A stretch of 64,000 nt of DNA, taken from the NCBI GenBank assembly GCA_026075535.2, contig AP026540.1:8060001-8124000 (forward strand), read 5' to 3'. Shown here piece after piece: positions 21,573-32,782 of this stretch (position 1 is its first letter; each line of letters opens with the position of its first letter). This DNA is from Tricholoma matsutake (lineage: Eukaryota > Basidiomycota > Agaricomycetes > Agaricales > Tricholomataceae). Below the pieces are notes generated by a model that was given only the letters and a program-made list of their open reading frames with translations, was not told the DNA's origin and ran no database searches. The position numbers were made by a program, and so were the translations under genes.

Positions 21573-23437
21573 TGCTAAAAAGCTTAATTGCAGGCAAGCG
21601 CATTGGGCACTATTCCTATTGCATTTCAACTTTCACTTGGTCCACAAAGCAGGAAGCTTAATGAGGAAAGCAGATGCATTATCCAGATGTATCAATCATA
21701 AAAGGGGGGTGGAGGAGGACAATAAAAATGTTACCTTACTCAAACCCAAATACTTTTGCATTTGCACTATGCGTCAAGGGCATCTATTAATAGATAGCTC
21801 AGAAACAAAAATGTTGTCTAAAATTAGACAATGTTTGGAAATGGACGATGAAGTAGTGGAAGCCATGAAAGCTCTGAAGGGAGAGAAGAAAGGTAATATC
21901 AAAGGAGATGAATGGGCTGAGGAACAAGGGTTGGTGTTGTTTCAAGGAAAAGTGTATGGATTTGCAAAGGGAGATTGTCTGGTTACATCACAATATGCCG
22001 ATTGCCAGACACCCAGGAAGATGGAAGACGTTGGAATTAGTACTGAAGGATCAGGATTTGCAAAGGGAGATCATCCGGTTACATCACAATACGCCGATTG
22101 CCAGACACCCAGGAAGATGGAAGACGTTGGAATTAGTAATGAGAAATTATTGGTGGCCCGGAATTTCGAAGTATATGTTGGGGTATGTGGATGGATGTGA
22201 TATGTGCATGAGGGGGAAGAAATTTCCAGAGAAACCTGCAGGAAAATTAATGCTGAACCCTATACCTAAAGCGCCGTGGCAAGATATATCTGTGGATTTT
22301 ATTACCGGATTACCCGAGGCTCAAGGGTACGATGCAATATTCGTAGTATGCGACCGCTTTACAAAGGAGGTCCATATTATTCCTACTACTACAGAAACCT
22401 CATCATTGGGCTTGGCGTGCCTCTATCTAAATCAGGTATGGCGGTTACATGGGTTACCCGATACCGTTATCTCCGATCGCAGACCACAATTTGCTTCTGC
22501 ATTTATGCGAGAACTAAACAACATATTGGGAATTCAAACTAAATTATCTACGGCATATCACCCGCAGACTGATGGGCAGACAGAGAGAATGAATCAGGAG
22601 TTGGAGCAGTACCTACGTATGTTTGTCAACTACCAACAAACTGACTGGCCCGAATGGTTGGCAATTGCCGAATTTTCCCACAATAACAAATTTCATTCGG
22701 CTACTTGTATGTCACCCTTTTTCGTGAATTATGGATATCATCCTCGCATGGGAGTAGAACCCAGAAGGGAAGTCAAAGTACAGTTGGTAGAAGATTTTGT
22801 ATCTAAGATGCAAAAGGTACAAGAGGAAGCAGAGTCGGCATTGAAGAAAGCATGTGATGACATGATGCGACACATGGATCGTACTTGAGCACGCGCTCCA
22901 GAGTACAAAGTTGGTGACTTGGTATGGCTAAGTACCAAGGACCTGAATATTCCACAACCTTCGAAGAAACTTACGGAGAAACAAGTTGGCCCATATGCGA
23001 TCTCTAAAGTGATCTCACCTAATGCGGTAGTGCTAAAATTACCCCGATCATTCAAGATTGATCCCAAGATTAATGTATCCCACCTATGCCCTTACCGCCT
23101 GCCCACTATTCCTGGCCAACAAACTACTCCGCAACCTCTGATAATAGTAGAAGGTGCTCCAGAATACATAGTTGAAGAAATTCTAGACTCACGTCTTCGA
23201 CAGAACAAATTGGAGTTCTTAATAAAGTGGAAAAACTATACCGATGAAAATAATTCGTGGGAACCTGAAGAGAATTGTAAGCGAGTGCGTAACGCAATTG
23301 CCCAATTCTTTAAACATAATCCGAATGCTCCGCGTCGCATTGCGAGAATGGTGTATGAGGGGATGAAATTCTGGCCTTACCAAAATTTCACAGAGGGGAC
23401 AAACATAATATTTTCTCACCTGGAAGTCGAGGCATAA
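21573..23437 (+). pseudogene. pol: Gypsy-2 Pol, 3' part (RNase H end, integrase, chromodomain)
   Basis: It continues the RNase H frame cut at 13,853. A frame change occurs near 21,957, just before a 96-bp in-frame duplication that doubles the histidine half of the integrase zinc domain (LHHNMPIARHPGRW, then LHHNTPIARHPGRW). The cysteine half follows once (GCDMCMRGK). The integrase core keeps SVDFITGL, ISDRRPQF and MNQELEQYL. A TGA at 22,885 breaks the frame. The chromodomain has FLIKWKNYTDENNSWEP and the protein ends at 23,437, 11 bases before the LTR. Confidence 0.9.
21958..22149 (+). repeat. 96-bp tandem duplication in integrase zinc domain
   Basis: Units begin at 21,958 and 22,054 (ggatttgcaaagggagat) and are nearly identical. 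Differences include tatgccg/tacgccg, a CpG transition. The duplication keeps the reading frame (32 codons). Confidence 0.85.
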
Positions 23438-23448
23438 AAGGGGGGTAA

Positions 23449-23849
23449 TGTTACGAAACCACCCCATTACCTAATAAAATTTCATTTTATTTTATTATGT
23501 CAAATTACGCTACATGACACCAAATGACGCTACACTTTGATAGCATGAGAATTTTATTTCGCATGCATCAAAATGTACACACATGTACGAGTGCATCAGT
23601 AACAACAATGTACAATATGTGTAACATAGTATATAAACCCTAAATATATGCCTAGGGGACCACAGTTGTGTTCTCTTAGGTATTCCACCTATGCTTTCGG
23701 TGTGAAAGGCCTTTGTCAACAAACTTACCTATTAATAACCCCTCATATCAAAACCATCAATTCCCCCATCATGAGCATGGATCCCGCCCCCTTCTTGTAG
23801 AGAGAACCCACATGGTCTTAGCTAGCAGATAGTGGGTGTTGCCCTAACA
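23449..23849 (+). repeat. Gypsy-2 3' LTR
   Basis: 401 bp, beginning TGTTACGAAACC and ending GCCCTAACA, followed by gttgg. Confidence 0.95.
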
Positions 23850-24014
23850 GTTGGAACCAGTTGCAAGCTGACAACAACTGGTCACCAACCGGTTGGCTGC
23901 GGTTGCGGTTGCGGTTGCGGTTGCGGTTGGTGGGATTTTGTAAGTGAGACAACCAGTTGTGGTTGTGGTTGCAGCCAAAAGGGGCTGCGACTGCAACCTG
24001 ACTGGACCTTCAAA
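23850..24014. other. hAT-A right terminal segment
   Basis: It contains a run of about five GGTTGC hexamers near 23,901-23,930, then the terminus ggaccttcaaagacta. It abuts Gypsy-4 integrase sequence at gtcagtga. Confidence 0.7.
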
Positions 24015-27000
24015 GACTAGTCAGTGAGTCTTTAGCATCCAGGATGTCATCTGTCAATTGATTGATCACTGCTTGCGCTGTATCTTCTCCATCCAAAGTA
24101 GGCATGCAGGTTTCTGTATTGATGTTTGTGGGTGTAGGTGTTGCGGATGGGTTCATGGGCGGTGCTGAGTCTTCTGTCGCAACGAGGGGGGGATGAGGTG
24201 TGGGGAGTGTGCTGATTTGAGCATAAATGGTGTGTAGCCAGTAGACGCATTAATTGTGTTCATAATGTCAAATCGTACTTTGGGCAGGGCCTTGACCCAG
24301 CCTGTTTGATTGTGTTCTACATGAAATCTTAAAGCCTGGACCACAGTTTTGTTCGAGCATTCTGATGTGCCATCCATCTGGGGGTGGTAGGCCATCGACA
24401 TTTTGTGTTTGATACCGGACAGGTTCATCAAGGCTTTCCAGAAGCAGGAAATGAAGAGTTTGTTGCAGTCAGTTATCAATTCAAGGGGGCAGCCATTTTC
24501 ACAGAACCACTTATCGAAAAAGATAGTCATGAATTCTTCAGCTGTCATGTTTGTGTTGCAAGGGGCTATTTGGATATTGGTGCCAAGTCTGTCGGTTATG
24601 GTCACAATTGTGTTAAACCCATCATCTTTTGGAAGTGGTCCTACAAAGTTGATTGCGACTGAGTTGAATCTTTTGTCAGGTACAGGTAAGGGATGAAGGG
24701 GACCCGCAGGTTTTGCTGTTCAGTTTTTGTTGTGTTGGCAGTCTATGCAAGAGGGTACATAGGTGTTGACAAGATCCCTGCACATGTTGGGCCAGTAGAA
24801 ATTGATTCATAAGGTGTTGTATGACTTCTCACTGCCAAAATGACTGAGATTGTCGTGTGCAAGGTGGAAGAGGGATTCTCTCAGGTCCTTATGCTTCGGT
24901 ATGATCAGTCTTTGGCCAATGAAGCTCAGCCCATTTCTGGAGGTGATGTCTAGTTTGTGATCTGCCATTCCACGGGCAAGGTCAGAAGCGAGCGCTTTGC
25001 ACCAGGGGTCAATGCGATATCCATATTTTATATCTTGTACAAAGGAAGGGTCAGAGCATATCTCCAAAATGCCTGCAATGATACTGGATGGATTATCTAC
25101 AGTGTTTGGCAGCCTTGACAAGGCATCTGCTACGCAATTGTCTTCCCCACTGATGTAGTTAATGTTCCAGTCATATTGGGACATATACTCCATCCAACGC
25201 GCTTGTCGTTTTGATAGTTCTTTCTGTATCTCAAAGTTCTGGAGGGTGTGGTGATTGGTGTAGACCATGAAATGTGAGCCTAAGAGGTCACTTTGCCATT
25301 TCTTGAGTGCAGGAATGATCGATAACATCTCCTGTTTGTGGATGGGGTAATGCAGCTCTGCACCATGTAGTTGTCGACTCTCAAAGGCAACAGGTCTCGC
25401 ACTCTCCCATGTTGGGCCAAAGGATAAGACGGCACCCATCCTTCATTGTAATGTGTCACCTGTGACAAAAATTTTGCTAGTGCCAGGGTTGTGGTGGTTG
25501 ATTGTGGTCAGGCAATCGTGAGAGACTACTAAAGCTTTGATTGACTCAAAAGCATGATGATGTTCTGATGTCCATGCTGGGAAAACCAAGTTACATTCCT
25601 TACAGGTCAGTGGTGTTAGCAGGGATGTGTGTTCTGCTAGGGCAGGCAGGAATGTGGAAATGTATTGCACTAGTCCAAGGAAACACCACACTTCTTTTGC
25701 TGAAGTGGGGGTGGGCCAATTTAAGATGTGTTTGACTTTTGAGCTGTCCGCCTCAATGCCATGTTGAGAGATTGTGTGACCCAGGAAGTTCAGTTCAGTG
25801 TTGAAAAGGCTGGACTTTTTGGGCGAACAGTACAAGTGTGCCATGTGCAGAGCTTCAAGTATGAGGGATACATTTTGTTCATGTTCTGCGAGTGATTGGG
25901 ACCAGATGATTATATTGTCCAAATAGACATGACAGACGTGTCCTATCAAGTCTTTCAGTGCCATCGTCACACGTTGTTGGTGTGTTGCTGGCAATTTCCG
26001 GAGGCCCATGGGCATTACTACCCACTCCCATAATCCAAACAGTGTCAAGGTAGCCATGTACTTGATATGGTCAGGATATACGAGCATTTGAAAGAAGGAA
26101 TTTGTGATGTCGATCTTGCCCCAGATCTTGCCTTTAGCACAGTCGGCCAGGATATTGTCAATGCGTGGTAACAGGTAGTTGTCAGGGACTGTTGCATGGT
26201 TCAGATTCCAGTAATCATTTACCCAGCATGGTAGAATGGTGAAGTCTGCCTTGGGTATTATGAAGGATGGGGAGGTGTACTGCAAACACAAAGGCCTGAT
26301 TCATCCTGCAGCATAATGTTGTTCTATCAGGGTTTTCCACCTGTCATGGTATTTGTGTGGGCAGGAGTATGCTCTGGCTGTGGAGATGGAGACTCCTGGC
26401 TTGACTTTGATGTGGTGATAAATGTTGGTGGGGAGGTCCTGAACATGTGGGATGTTGGTGGGGAAACAGTTGTTGTATTTCTCTTTGTATTGTTGGTCTA
26501 ATTTGTGCAAGCATGCTAGTTGTTTGATACATTTCTTAATTAGGCCTACAATGTCGAGGTCACCTATTGTGCAGGTTTGCATGTTGAACTTAGTGGGTTG
26601 TTCCTCAAAGCGTGGTAGTAATTCACAATGGATGAGTTTACAGAGGTTGTGCAGTTTTTCATGACTTTCTTTGATTAGACGAGCTTCATGCCTATGGCAA
26701 ATGGCTGGCAACACAGGTGGACAGTGAGCAGGTTGAGAGACTTCAGGTGGGTTTAGAAGATCAAAGGCAGCCTCTTTTGCTATAGCGGTACGTAATTCTG
26801 CATCAACTACAATGTTGTTCTTAATGAGAAAGTTGAGGCCAAGAATGATGTTGGTCTGAAAGTTGGGACAAATGATGGTGTTCAATGTGTGAGATTTCCA
26901 GCATGCATCAGGCAAAATTAAGTCCAGTCTACAATATTCAGTTAACAGAACAGGATGAGGTTTCAGTTGGCCAGTGACAAATGCAGCGGATACAGTGAAT

Positions 27001-27230
27001 AGGCTTGAATAATTTGCAAGGAATGAGTCCATAAAGTTTGACCGTGTCTTCAGAGATCAGAACTGGGGATGCACCATGATCAATCAGCACTTTTATCAGG
27101 GATGGTGCACAGGTGAAAGGGGTGTCAATGCAGCAATTCCACCAAAGGTGTTTGGGGAATGGGGAAATAGGGAAAGGTTTGATGTACTCATTGACGTTTG
27201 CGAGCAAGAGGGGGTGGTAGTCATGACGTG
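24015..27230 (-). pseudogene. pol: Gypsy-4 protease-RT-RNase H-integrase remnant
   Basis: Minus-strand order: protease with LIDHGASPVLIS near 27,080; a linker; RT (DITNSFFQ, PMGLRKLPATHQ) with catalytic box VYLDNIII, where Asp-Asp became Asp-Asn; RNase H near 25,440-25,000; integrase zinc domain and core (24,800-24,150). In the integrase core the first Asp is Asn (AINFVGPL), and the second block reads ITDCNKLF, with Cys and Asn where Arg and Asp are expected. All of these fit CpG transitions. TGA stops near 24,812 and 24,720 fit Arg codons. Near 24,200 the frame changes. The true frame runs into the hAT-A junction. Confidence 0.87.
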
Positions 27231-27640
27231 GCAGCCATTGTGAGAGAAACAGATGAAGAACCACCCCCAACTCGCATTTGCGAGTGAGAGGGGGTGGTAG
27301 TCATGACGTGGCAGCCATTGTGAGAGAAACAGATGAAGAACCACCCCCAACTCACATTTGCGAGTGAGAGGGGGTGGTAGTCATGATGTGGTGGCACTCC
27401 CAAGTGAAATGACCAGAGAACTACCCCCACCTCGCATTTGCAAGCGAGGGGTGGTGGAGGTGATGTTGCAGCCATTGTGATAGAAACAGACCAAGACTCA
27501 CCCCCACCTTGTGTTTGCAAGCGAGAGGGGGTGGTAGTCATGATGTGGCGGCACTCCCAAGTGAAACGAACCCAGAAACACCCCCGACTCATGTTTGCGA
27601 GTGAGGGGGGTGGTGGCAGTGATGCTGCAGCCGTTGTCAA
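27210..27640. repeat. Minisatellite, about 80-bp unit, five copies
   Basis: Units start with gggggtggtagtcatgacg at 27,210 and 27,290, then diverged units near 27,370, 27,449 and 27,527. Each ends in a small palindrome of the ctcgcatttgcgag type. The block lies between Gypsy-4 Gag and protease, so it, together with the GTACCC-rich stretch 27,770-27,905, is probably an insertion in the Gag zinc-knuckle region. Boundaries and target duplication were not resolved. Confidence 0.8.
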
Positions 27641-27906
27641 CTAGAGGGGGCTGTTGTTGATGAGAGGGGGCCATTATTGTTGTCCAGAGGTGTTGGTTGT
27701 CACCCAGAGGTGTGGAGGCAGAGAGTGGTGGTGGGAAAAGTGGCACATGACCCGATGATCGGACCTCAGGTATTCTACTGACTAAACCCATAAAACCATG
27801 GGTAAGGGTGCGGTTTTGCCTCGGGTATGGAAATCCAAACCCGTACCTGTACCCATGTGTACCCATAAGTGGAAACACAGAGTGTTACCCGTACCCGAGT
27901 CATGCC

Positions 27907-28968
27907 TTATTGGTGCTGGTCGAGGAGGTCTTTCTTGGGTTGGGTAAGCTTGGGAAGTGCCATGAAGCCGATGAACTGTGCCATGGGGCTGGTGGTGTTA
28001 GAGGACAAGGTGTTCGTTGTAGTAGTGGGGTTTGAGGTCTGGGGATAATTAGAGCCCTGAGACGATTGATTAAGTTTCACTGCAGTCTTTGCAGCTTGAG
28101 CTATGCTGGATGTGATTTGCTTCTGATGAGTGGCGAGCTGTACGTCAAGGATAATAATGCAGTGAATCCATGCTTCAATGTCCTCGATGGCATCGAGTTC
28201 CTTCTTAGCAGCACAGTAAGCAACATGAAGGGCAGGGTTCAGGTGTGCAACGAGGTGGGTGTGGAAATGTTCTTTGGGGATGTGCTGTAATGAGTTGGCC
28301 ACTTTGAGCTTGTTGTTGGCCTTGTGGATAGAGATGGACCATTCATAGAACTTGTGCTCCCCTTGATGGGCGATGAGTTCCTGGATTAGTTCATCCTCCC
28401 AGTCAATCACAAGCCATTTCCATTTGATTTTGAGCATGAATTCTGCAAGGCTGAGGCTGGTGAGACGGTTACTATCAGATTTGATCCAAGACTGCATGAA
28501 TTCCAACTCAAAAGAGTATACAATATGTCCGACTTGTTCATCGGGGGGAATTTCCTTGTATGCAAAGAATTGCTTGCAGGCATAGTCAAATTTGTGGAGG
28601 TTGGTGACAGTAAGGGAGCCTGCTGATAACAAAGGTGGTTGGTTCATTGAAGCTTGTGAGATGGTAGCAGGGGCGTAAGGCAGGGTGGCAATATATGGGT
28701 CAACAGGTCTCATGGTACAAGAGGGCATGCAGGGAACAGTGTCAGAGTCAGAGGAATACAAGTGAGGGCAGCGTGTGCGCATGAGGTTTGTGTGTTGGGG
28801 ACTTGTTTGTGGGGATGGGGTCAGGGGTGGCAGTGGTGAGGACGGCAGGGTAATATCGTGCTCCAGTATGTCTAGTTGGGCATGATGAGGTGGGGTGAAT
28901 CTGTCTGGGATTACAATGAGATGAGGTTTATATCAAGGACGATGTTTGGCAGGGTATTCGTTGAAAGA
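27907..28968 (-). pseudogene. gag: Gypsy-4 Gag
   Basis: The minus frame can be followed from about 28,968 (NEYPAKHRP, then one TGA near 28,936 at a likely Arg, then YKPHLIVIPDRF), through a Pro/Thr-rich part, to the Gag core (FEYACKQFF-like FDYACKQFFAYK; EWSISIHKANNKLK; HLVAHLNPALH), ending at LLDQHQ. The normal zinc knuckle is missing because an insertion follows. An ATG at 28,782 would give a 291-residue product. A diverged homologue of the N-terminal part lies at 54,340-54,540. Confidence 0.75.
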
Positions 28969-29424
28969 AGGTGTTGCTTCTTTTTAATGATGGGCAGGTG
29001 GGGCAGATAGAAGTTACAAAGTGTGATAGGCTGATGGGTTTCCAAAGGGGGTTACATGGTCCGCTGGTGTGTCATTTCTGTCGAGATTGAATAGTCACAA
29101 TATGGTGGGGGGGTTCAGGGTTGTAGGTAGTTTAATTGTCAGGGCAGGAGGGGAGGTGCTGGGAAGTTCAGTTTGGTGTTGCTGATACTGTGATAAGTGG
29201 CTAGTAATGAATGGCTACTTGGGTAGGGGAAATGGTAAGGTAGTTTGCTCGACTTTAAAAAAAAGTGGAAGGATGACAGGGCATCCAACACTAAGGTAAC
29301 ACAGAACTAAAGTGGAATGGAATATATTGTTCATGGTACGAGATGAGGATACAATGTGTGGTTGATAATGGTTATAAAGGGTATGTCAGGTGATCACGTG
29401 TATTAGGTAAGAGATACTCTTACA
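28969..29424 (-). repeat. Gypsy-4 5' LTR/leader region
   Basis: Homologous to 54,545-54,988: both contain the actttaaaaaaaagtggaag block and the catccaacacta block and end in cttaca. On the minus strand it starts TGTAAGAG. The inner LTR boundary cannot be fixed because no second LTR is present. Confidence 0.6.
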
Positions 29425-30463
29425 CATTGTCAAGGGGGATCAACAGCTTCAATGGGAAGGATCAATGGTTGGAAGGGTCTCGGAGATGAATACCAATGTG
29501 GTTGAGCATGTTTGTAGGTGTGGATCTGATCATGATGTGGCACAATGCAGGGTTGAGTTTCACATATGATAGTACCTTTGACCCATAAAGTATGGACTAG
29601 CCCATGGTGACATAACCCATTAAGCATGGCCAGCCCATGTGGGCCCATATAGGTAAGTTTGCTCAATAGGAATGCATGGGCCCATAGGCCAGGAACAGGA
29701 TCCAACTCTGTTAGCTCAGCCCACCATAGTAGGGACTGGCGAATCAGACACTATTTGGTTTACATAGGAGCCAGATTGGGTAGCAGTTATATCATGAACC
29801 TACCAGCATGTAGCTATGTCAGAGCCAGCATTGGTTGGTAATATAACTGGGTTATTATGTTGGCCAGTAAAAGGAACCTGGATCAGGGAGTAGAGGGTAG
29901 AGCACCAGTGCATCTCCAATTGGGTTGTTATGTTGGCCAGTAACATGACCCAGAGTCAGAGAGTAGAGGGTAGAGCATTAGTGCAGTTTCTGATTAGGTT
30001 GTTATGTTGGCCAGTAACATGACCTGGGGTCAGGGAGTAGAGGGTAGAGCACCAGTGCAGTTTCCCATTGGGTTGTTATGTTGGCTGGTAGCAGGAATTG
30101 GGGTCAGGGAGTAGCACCAGTGTATTCCTGATTGGGTTGTTATATTGGCCGGTAACAGGAACTGGGGTCAGGGAGTAGAAGGTAGAGCACTGGCACAGTT
30201 TCCCATTGGGTTGTTATGTTGGTTGGTAGCAGGAACTGGGGTCAGGGAGTAGAGGGTAGAGCACCAGTGAGTTTATATGCAGAATCAGCTGTAGCCAAGG
30301 ACTGGACTCAAAATGACAACCTGCAATGGATCTGGATTCACATGCTGGCATAGGTAGATTAGGCTGCACAATTCTAACTGTATGCTGATACATAGGGAAA
30401 CTTCTGCAGGCCTGGACCTGACTAATAATGCCCATGATAGTAGTCCAGACAGATGGAGCCATC
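29425..30463. other. Region without a recognised gene
   Basis: It has short repeats of ggcccat near 29,590-29,690 and the tandem array 29,847-30,270. I see no conserved protein on either strand. Confidence 0.5.
29847..30270. repeat. Tandem repeat, unit about 78 bp, six copies
   Basis: Each unit contains gggttgttatgttggccagt, then ggggtcagggagtagagg, then tagagcaccagtgcag. The fourth copy is shortened. Confidence 0.85.
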
Positions 30464-32713
30464 TAGTGTTCTAAGGTTTGGTCCATAGGACCAAAAAAAA
30501 ACTGGTCCATTTTTCTGTTACGGTTACTCAAATTTAAGATCAGTCCGGTTAATGGTTACCTTGTTTTTGAAATGATTGAAAACTGATTAAATACTGGTCA
30601 AAACTGGTTAGAACTGGTCTTCTTACCATATCTACTTGTTCTATATAATTTCAATACCAGTCAAAGAAAAACAAGTAATATAATTATTATATACATGATT
30701 ATAATTTGAATTGCAGTACAGTGGGACACACCCAGGGGAAAAGTCATAATTTTGAGCAGATTTATATACCCTGTGGATGCGCATGGACCATGTGGTCATG
30801 TTTGTGCTCCCAAAATAAAAGTGGCACCATTTGTGAAGTCTTGTGCATCAGTACGGCAATTGCTGGAAAATATGATGCTGGGCACACAGATGTTACTTTG
30901 CTGCACGTCGAGCACCACAAATGAATAGGGGCCTGTAAACATGTAGTAAATGACATTTATGCTCCAAACTTTACCTCCCAACAGTCAAAATCTTATTTGA
31001 AAGGAAAGAAAGTGAGTAACAGGGCAAGTGTCAATTTTGATAGTTTTACAGCAATAACTTATGTTCCAATGAGTCCAATTTAAAAAGCCATGCAGCTCTA
31101 GATTTCCCCAGCATATAGAATAGATATCAGAGTGAAAATGGCAAGTTGTTATTTCTCACAGTTTTGCCATTTGTGAGCCTGATACCTGTTAGAAATTAAT
31201 TTGGAAGCTTAAAAATGAACTAAAATGCATAGATTCGAGGACTTCATTGACTCAAGTTCTGTAATTCATTTGCCTCAACAATGTTTTCTCAATTGAATAT
31301 TGTCATTATATTGAATACTTCACATAAAAATGAAATTTAAGCTGTAGTGAATTAATACAATACTCCCCCACATGTCTCAACAGTATTTTTACCATTGGCA
31401 GTAGTAGAGGAGGCCTCAGGGTTGTTGAAAACAATGTGCTCACTGCATCGATTACTATCTGGCAATTGCCGGAATGAGTGATCGATGATGCATGTACACA
31501 TTCTTTCTGCCAACTCATCCTCCCCTTCTTCTCTCATGAGTCTCATCTGCCCCCTGACCTTTTTTCAACATGCACCACCACTCTGTCTGCACCCATGACC
31601 GCACAAACCAACAAACACAAAACAGGAGGCTTGAACAATGAACTAATGTCATTGGGGCCCTCAGGTATGTTTTTGTTAGTTGATTTCTTTTACTAACTAA
31701 ATGTTTTTCTTCATCTTTAGGTTCCTGTATCTTGATAATGACATTGCCTGCCTGCCAAATGACACCCACAAGCCAGCCAAACAGGTACCCCATGAAGCCC
31801 TGCACTGCCACTGTGAGCTTCTGCTCAAAGGGCCTGTTTCTGGACTATGATGACCACAGCCGATGCCAGCACCCTATGCTGCCGCTGTGAGCCTCTGCTT
31901 GCAGGGTGGCAACGGGCCCTTTCCTGGACAGTGATGACCATGGCTGATGCCATGTCATGCAGCACCCCCACCCCCATCTGCAAGCCACTGCTCTTAGGGG
32001 GATATGGAGGGGCTGGCAATGATGGAACCTAGGACCATGAACAACTAACGATGTAGGGTGGGACAACAAACATGGGGGACAGCAAACCACAGGGACAGCA
32101 ACCGGTGGGGACAATGAACATGGGCGACAAAGGGTGGTGACAATGAACATGGGCGACAAAGGGTGGTGACAACCAACCATGGGGACAACAAATGGCAGGG
32201 ACAACGGGGATGACAAACAGTGGGGATGACAGGGACAACAAACAGCGGGGATGACACAGGGACAACAAATGGCAGGGGCAATGAACTGCAGGGACAACAA
32301 ACCTCTGGGACAACAAATCATGGGGACAAACTGTGGGGACAAACCATGGGGACAACAAATGGATGGGATGACACAATGGCAGTCCCCACCCTTGCTACTA
32401 ACACAGGATGGTGGGTTTTTTTTTTCTAACTCTTTTCTTTTCTTTTTCTATTCTCTTAGCAATACCACACTGCTGCGAGCACCTGCTCACAGGGTGTGAT
32501 TGTAAATAGTTTTATTTACTATATAGTAGAACTTATTTAGCTGGAAAAACCAGTTGAAACTGGTCTGAACTAGATAACCAAACTGATGAGGACCAGTCCT
32601 CATCGGTTTGGTTATGGTCCATACAACTTGAGGTAACAGTCTGGACCAGTTACAGTCCCAGTTAACCCTCTTAGGGGTCAAAAAACCAGACCGAACCGAA
32701 CCTTAAAACACTA
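30464..32713. mobile_element. hAT-B: 2.25-kb non-autonomous hAT element
   Basis: The ends are TAGTGTTCTAAGGTTTGGTC and, at the right, aaccttaaaacacta, flanked by a perfect 8-bp duplication gagccatc (30,456-30,463; 32,714-32,721). Subterminal AACTGG/CCAGTT repeats match hAT-A. The interior has an intron-like block (31,665-31,720; gtatgt, tactaac, tttag), tandem GGGGACAAC repeats (32,070-32,360) and a T-rich stretch, but no transposase. Confidence 0.9.
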
Positions 32714-32782
32714 GAGCCATCAAGTGCAAATTAAGCTGACTAGTCTGAATAATTAATTCATTGTCTATGGCTAACACTCCAG

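Larger units (their letters stand above)
9849..23849 (+). mobile_element. Gypsy-2: Ty3/Gypsy chromovirus interrupted by Gypsy-3
   Basis: The 401-bp LTRs (9,849-10,249 and 23,449-23,849) begin TGTTA and end CCTAACA, with target duplication gttgg (9,844-9,848; 23,850-23,854). Removing Gypsy-3 (13,854-21,567) and one copy of its atgtc duplication restores continuity in the RNase H region. The LTRs differ at a dozen or more positions, many of them CpG transitions, so this copy is older than Copia. The purine tract ataaaaggggggtaa precedes the 3' LTR. Confidence 0.95.
1..24014. mobile_element. hAT-A: large hAT-like element, left end outside window, split by nested Gypsy insertions
   Basis: The right end, ggaccttcaaagacta at about 23,999-24,014, matches the ends of the complete hAT elements at 34,066 and 38,076 (tagtgtttaaaggtcc type). 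The subterminal regions are the same AACTGG/CCGGTT-rich sequence (1-180 and 23,850-24,000). The pieces of hAT-A visible here are 1-1,408, 8,788-9,848 and 23,850-24,014; the rest is Gypsy-1 and Gypsy-2, each with perfect 5-bp TSDs. The element interrupts the integrase of Gypsy-4, and the 8 bp after its end (gtcagtga) should reappear left of the window. No transposase is visible, so it is probably non-autonomous. Assignment to hAT rests on TIR type and on the 8-bp TSDs of sibling copies. Confidence 0.7.
24015..29424 (-). mobile_element. Gypsy-4: minus-strand Ty3/Gypsy element, 3' end cut by hAT-A
   Basis: Read on the minus strand: LTR/leader (29,424 leftward), Gag, an inserted repeat block, protease, RT, RNase H and integrase, up to the hAT-A junction at 24,014. 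The remainder of the integrase and the 3' LTR should lie left of the window. The outer edge ends cttaca; a related element shows the same edge at 54,988. The protease style (IDHGASPVLIS) and DITNSFFQ-type RT mark a family different from Gypsy-1 to 3. Confidence 0.85.

Noticed and set aside
1409..23849. Classical RIP (CpA-targeted) as the cause of decay
   Set aside because: Changes sit at CpG and CpA sites are largely spared between LTRs.
23895..23935. Telomere-like array (GGTTGC)n
   Set aside because: Hexamer differs from the fungal TTAGGG repeat and lies inside hAT subterminal sequence.
29847..30270. CRISPR array
   Set aside because: The whole unit repeats, with no unique spacers of constant length; eukaryotic context. 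The arrays at 27,210 and 63,516 fail for the same reason.
31847..32429. Pro/Cys- or Gly/Asn-rich ORFs in hAT-B
   Set aside because: They are readings of the GGGGACAAC tandem repeats in several frames.
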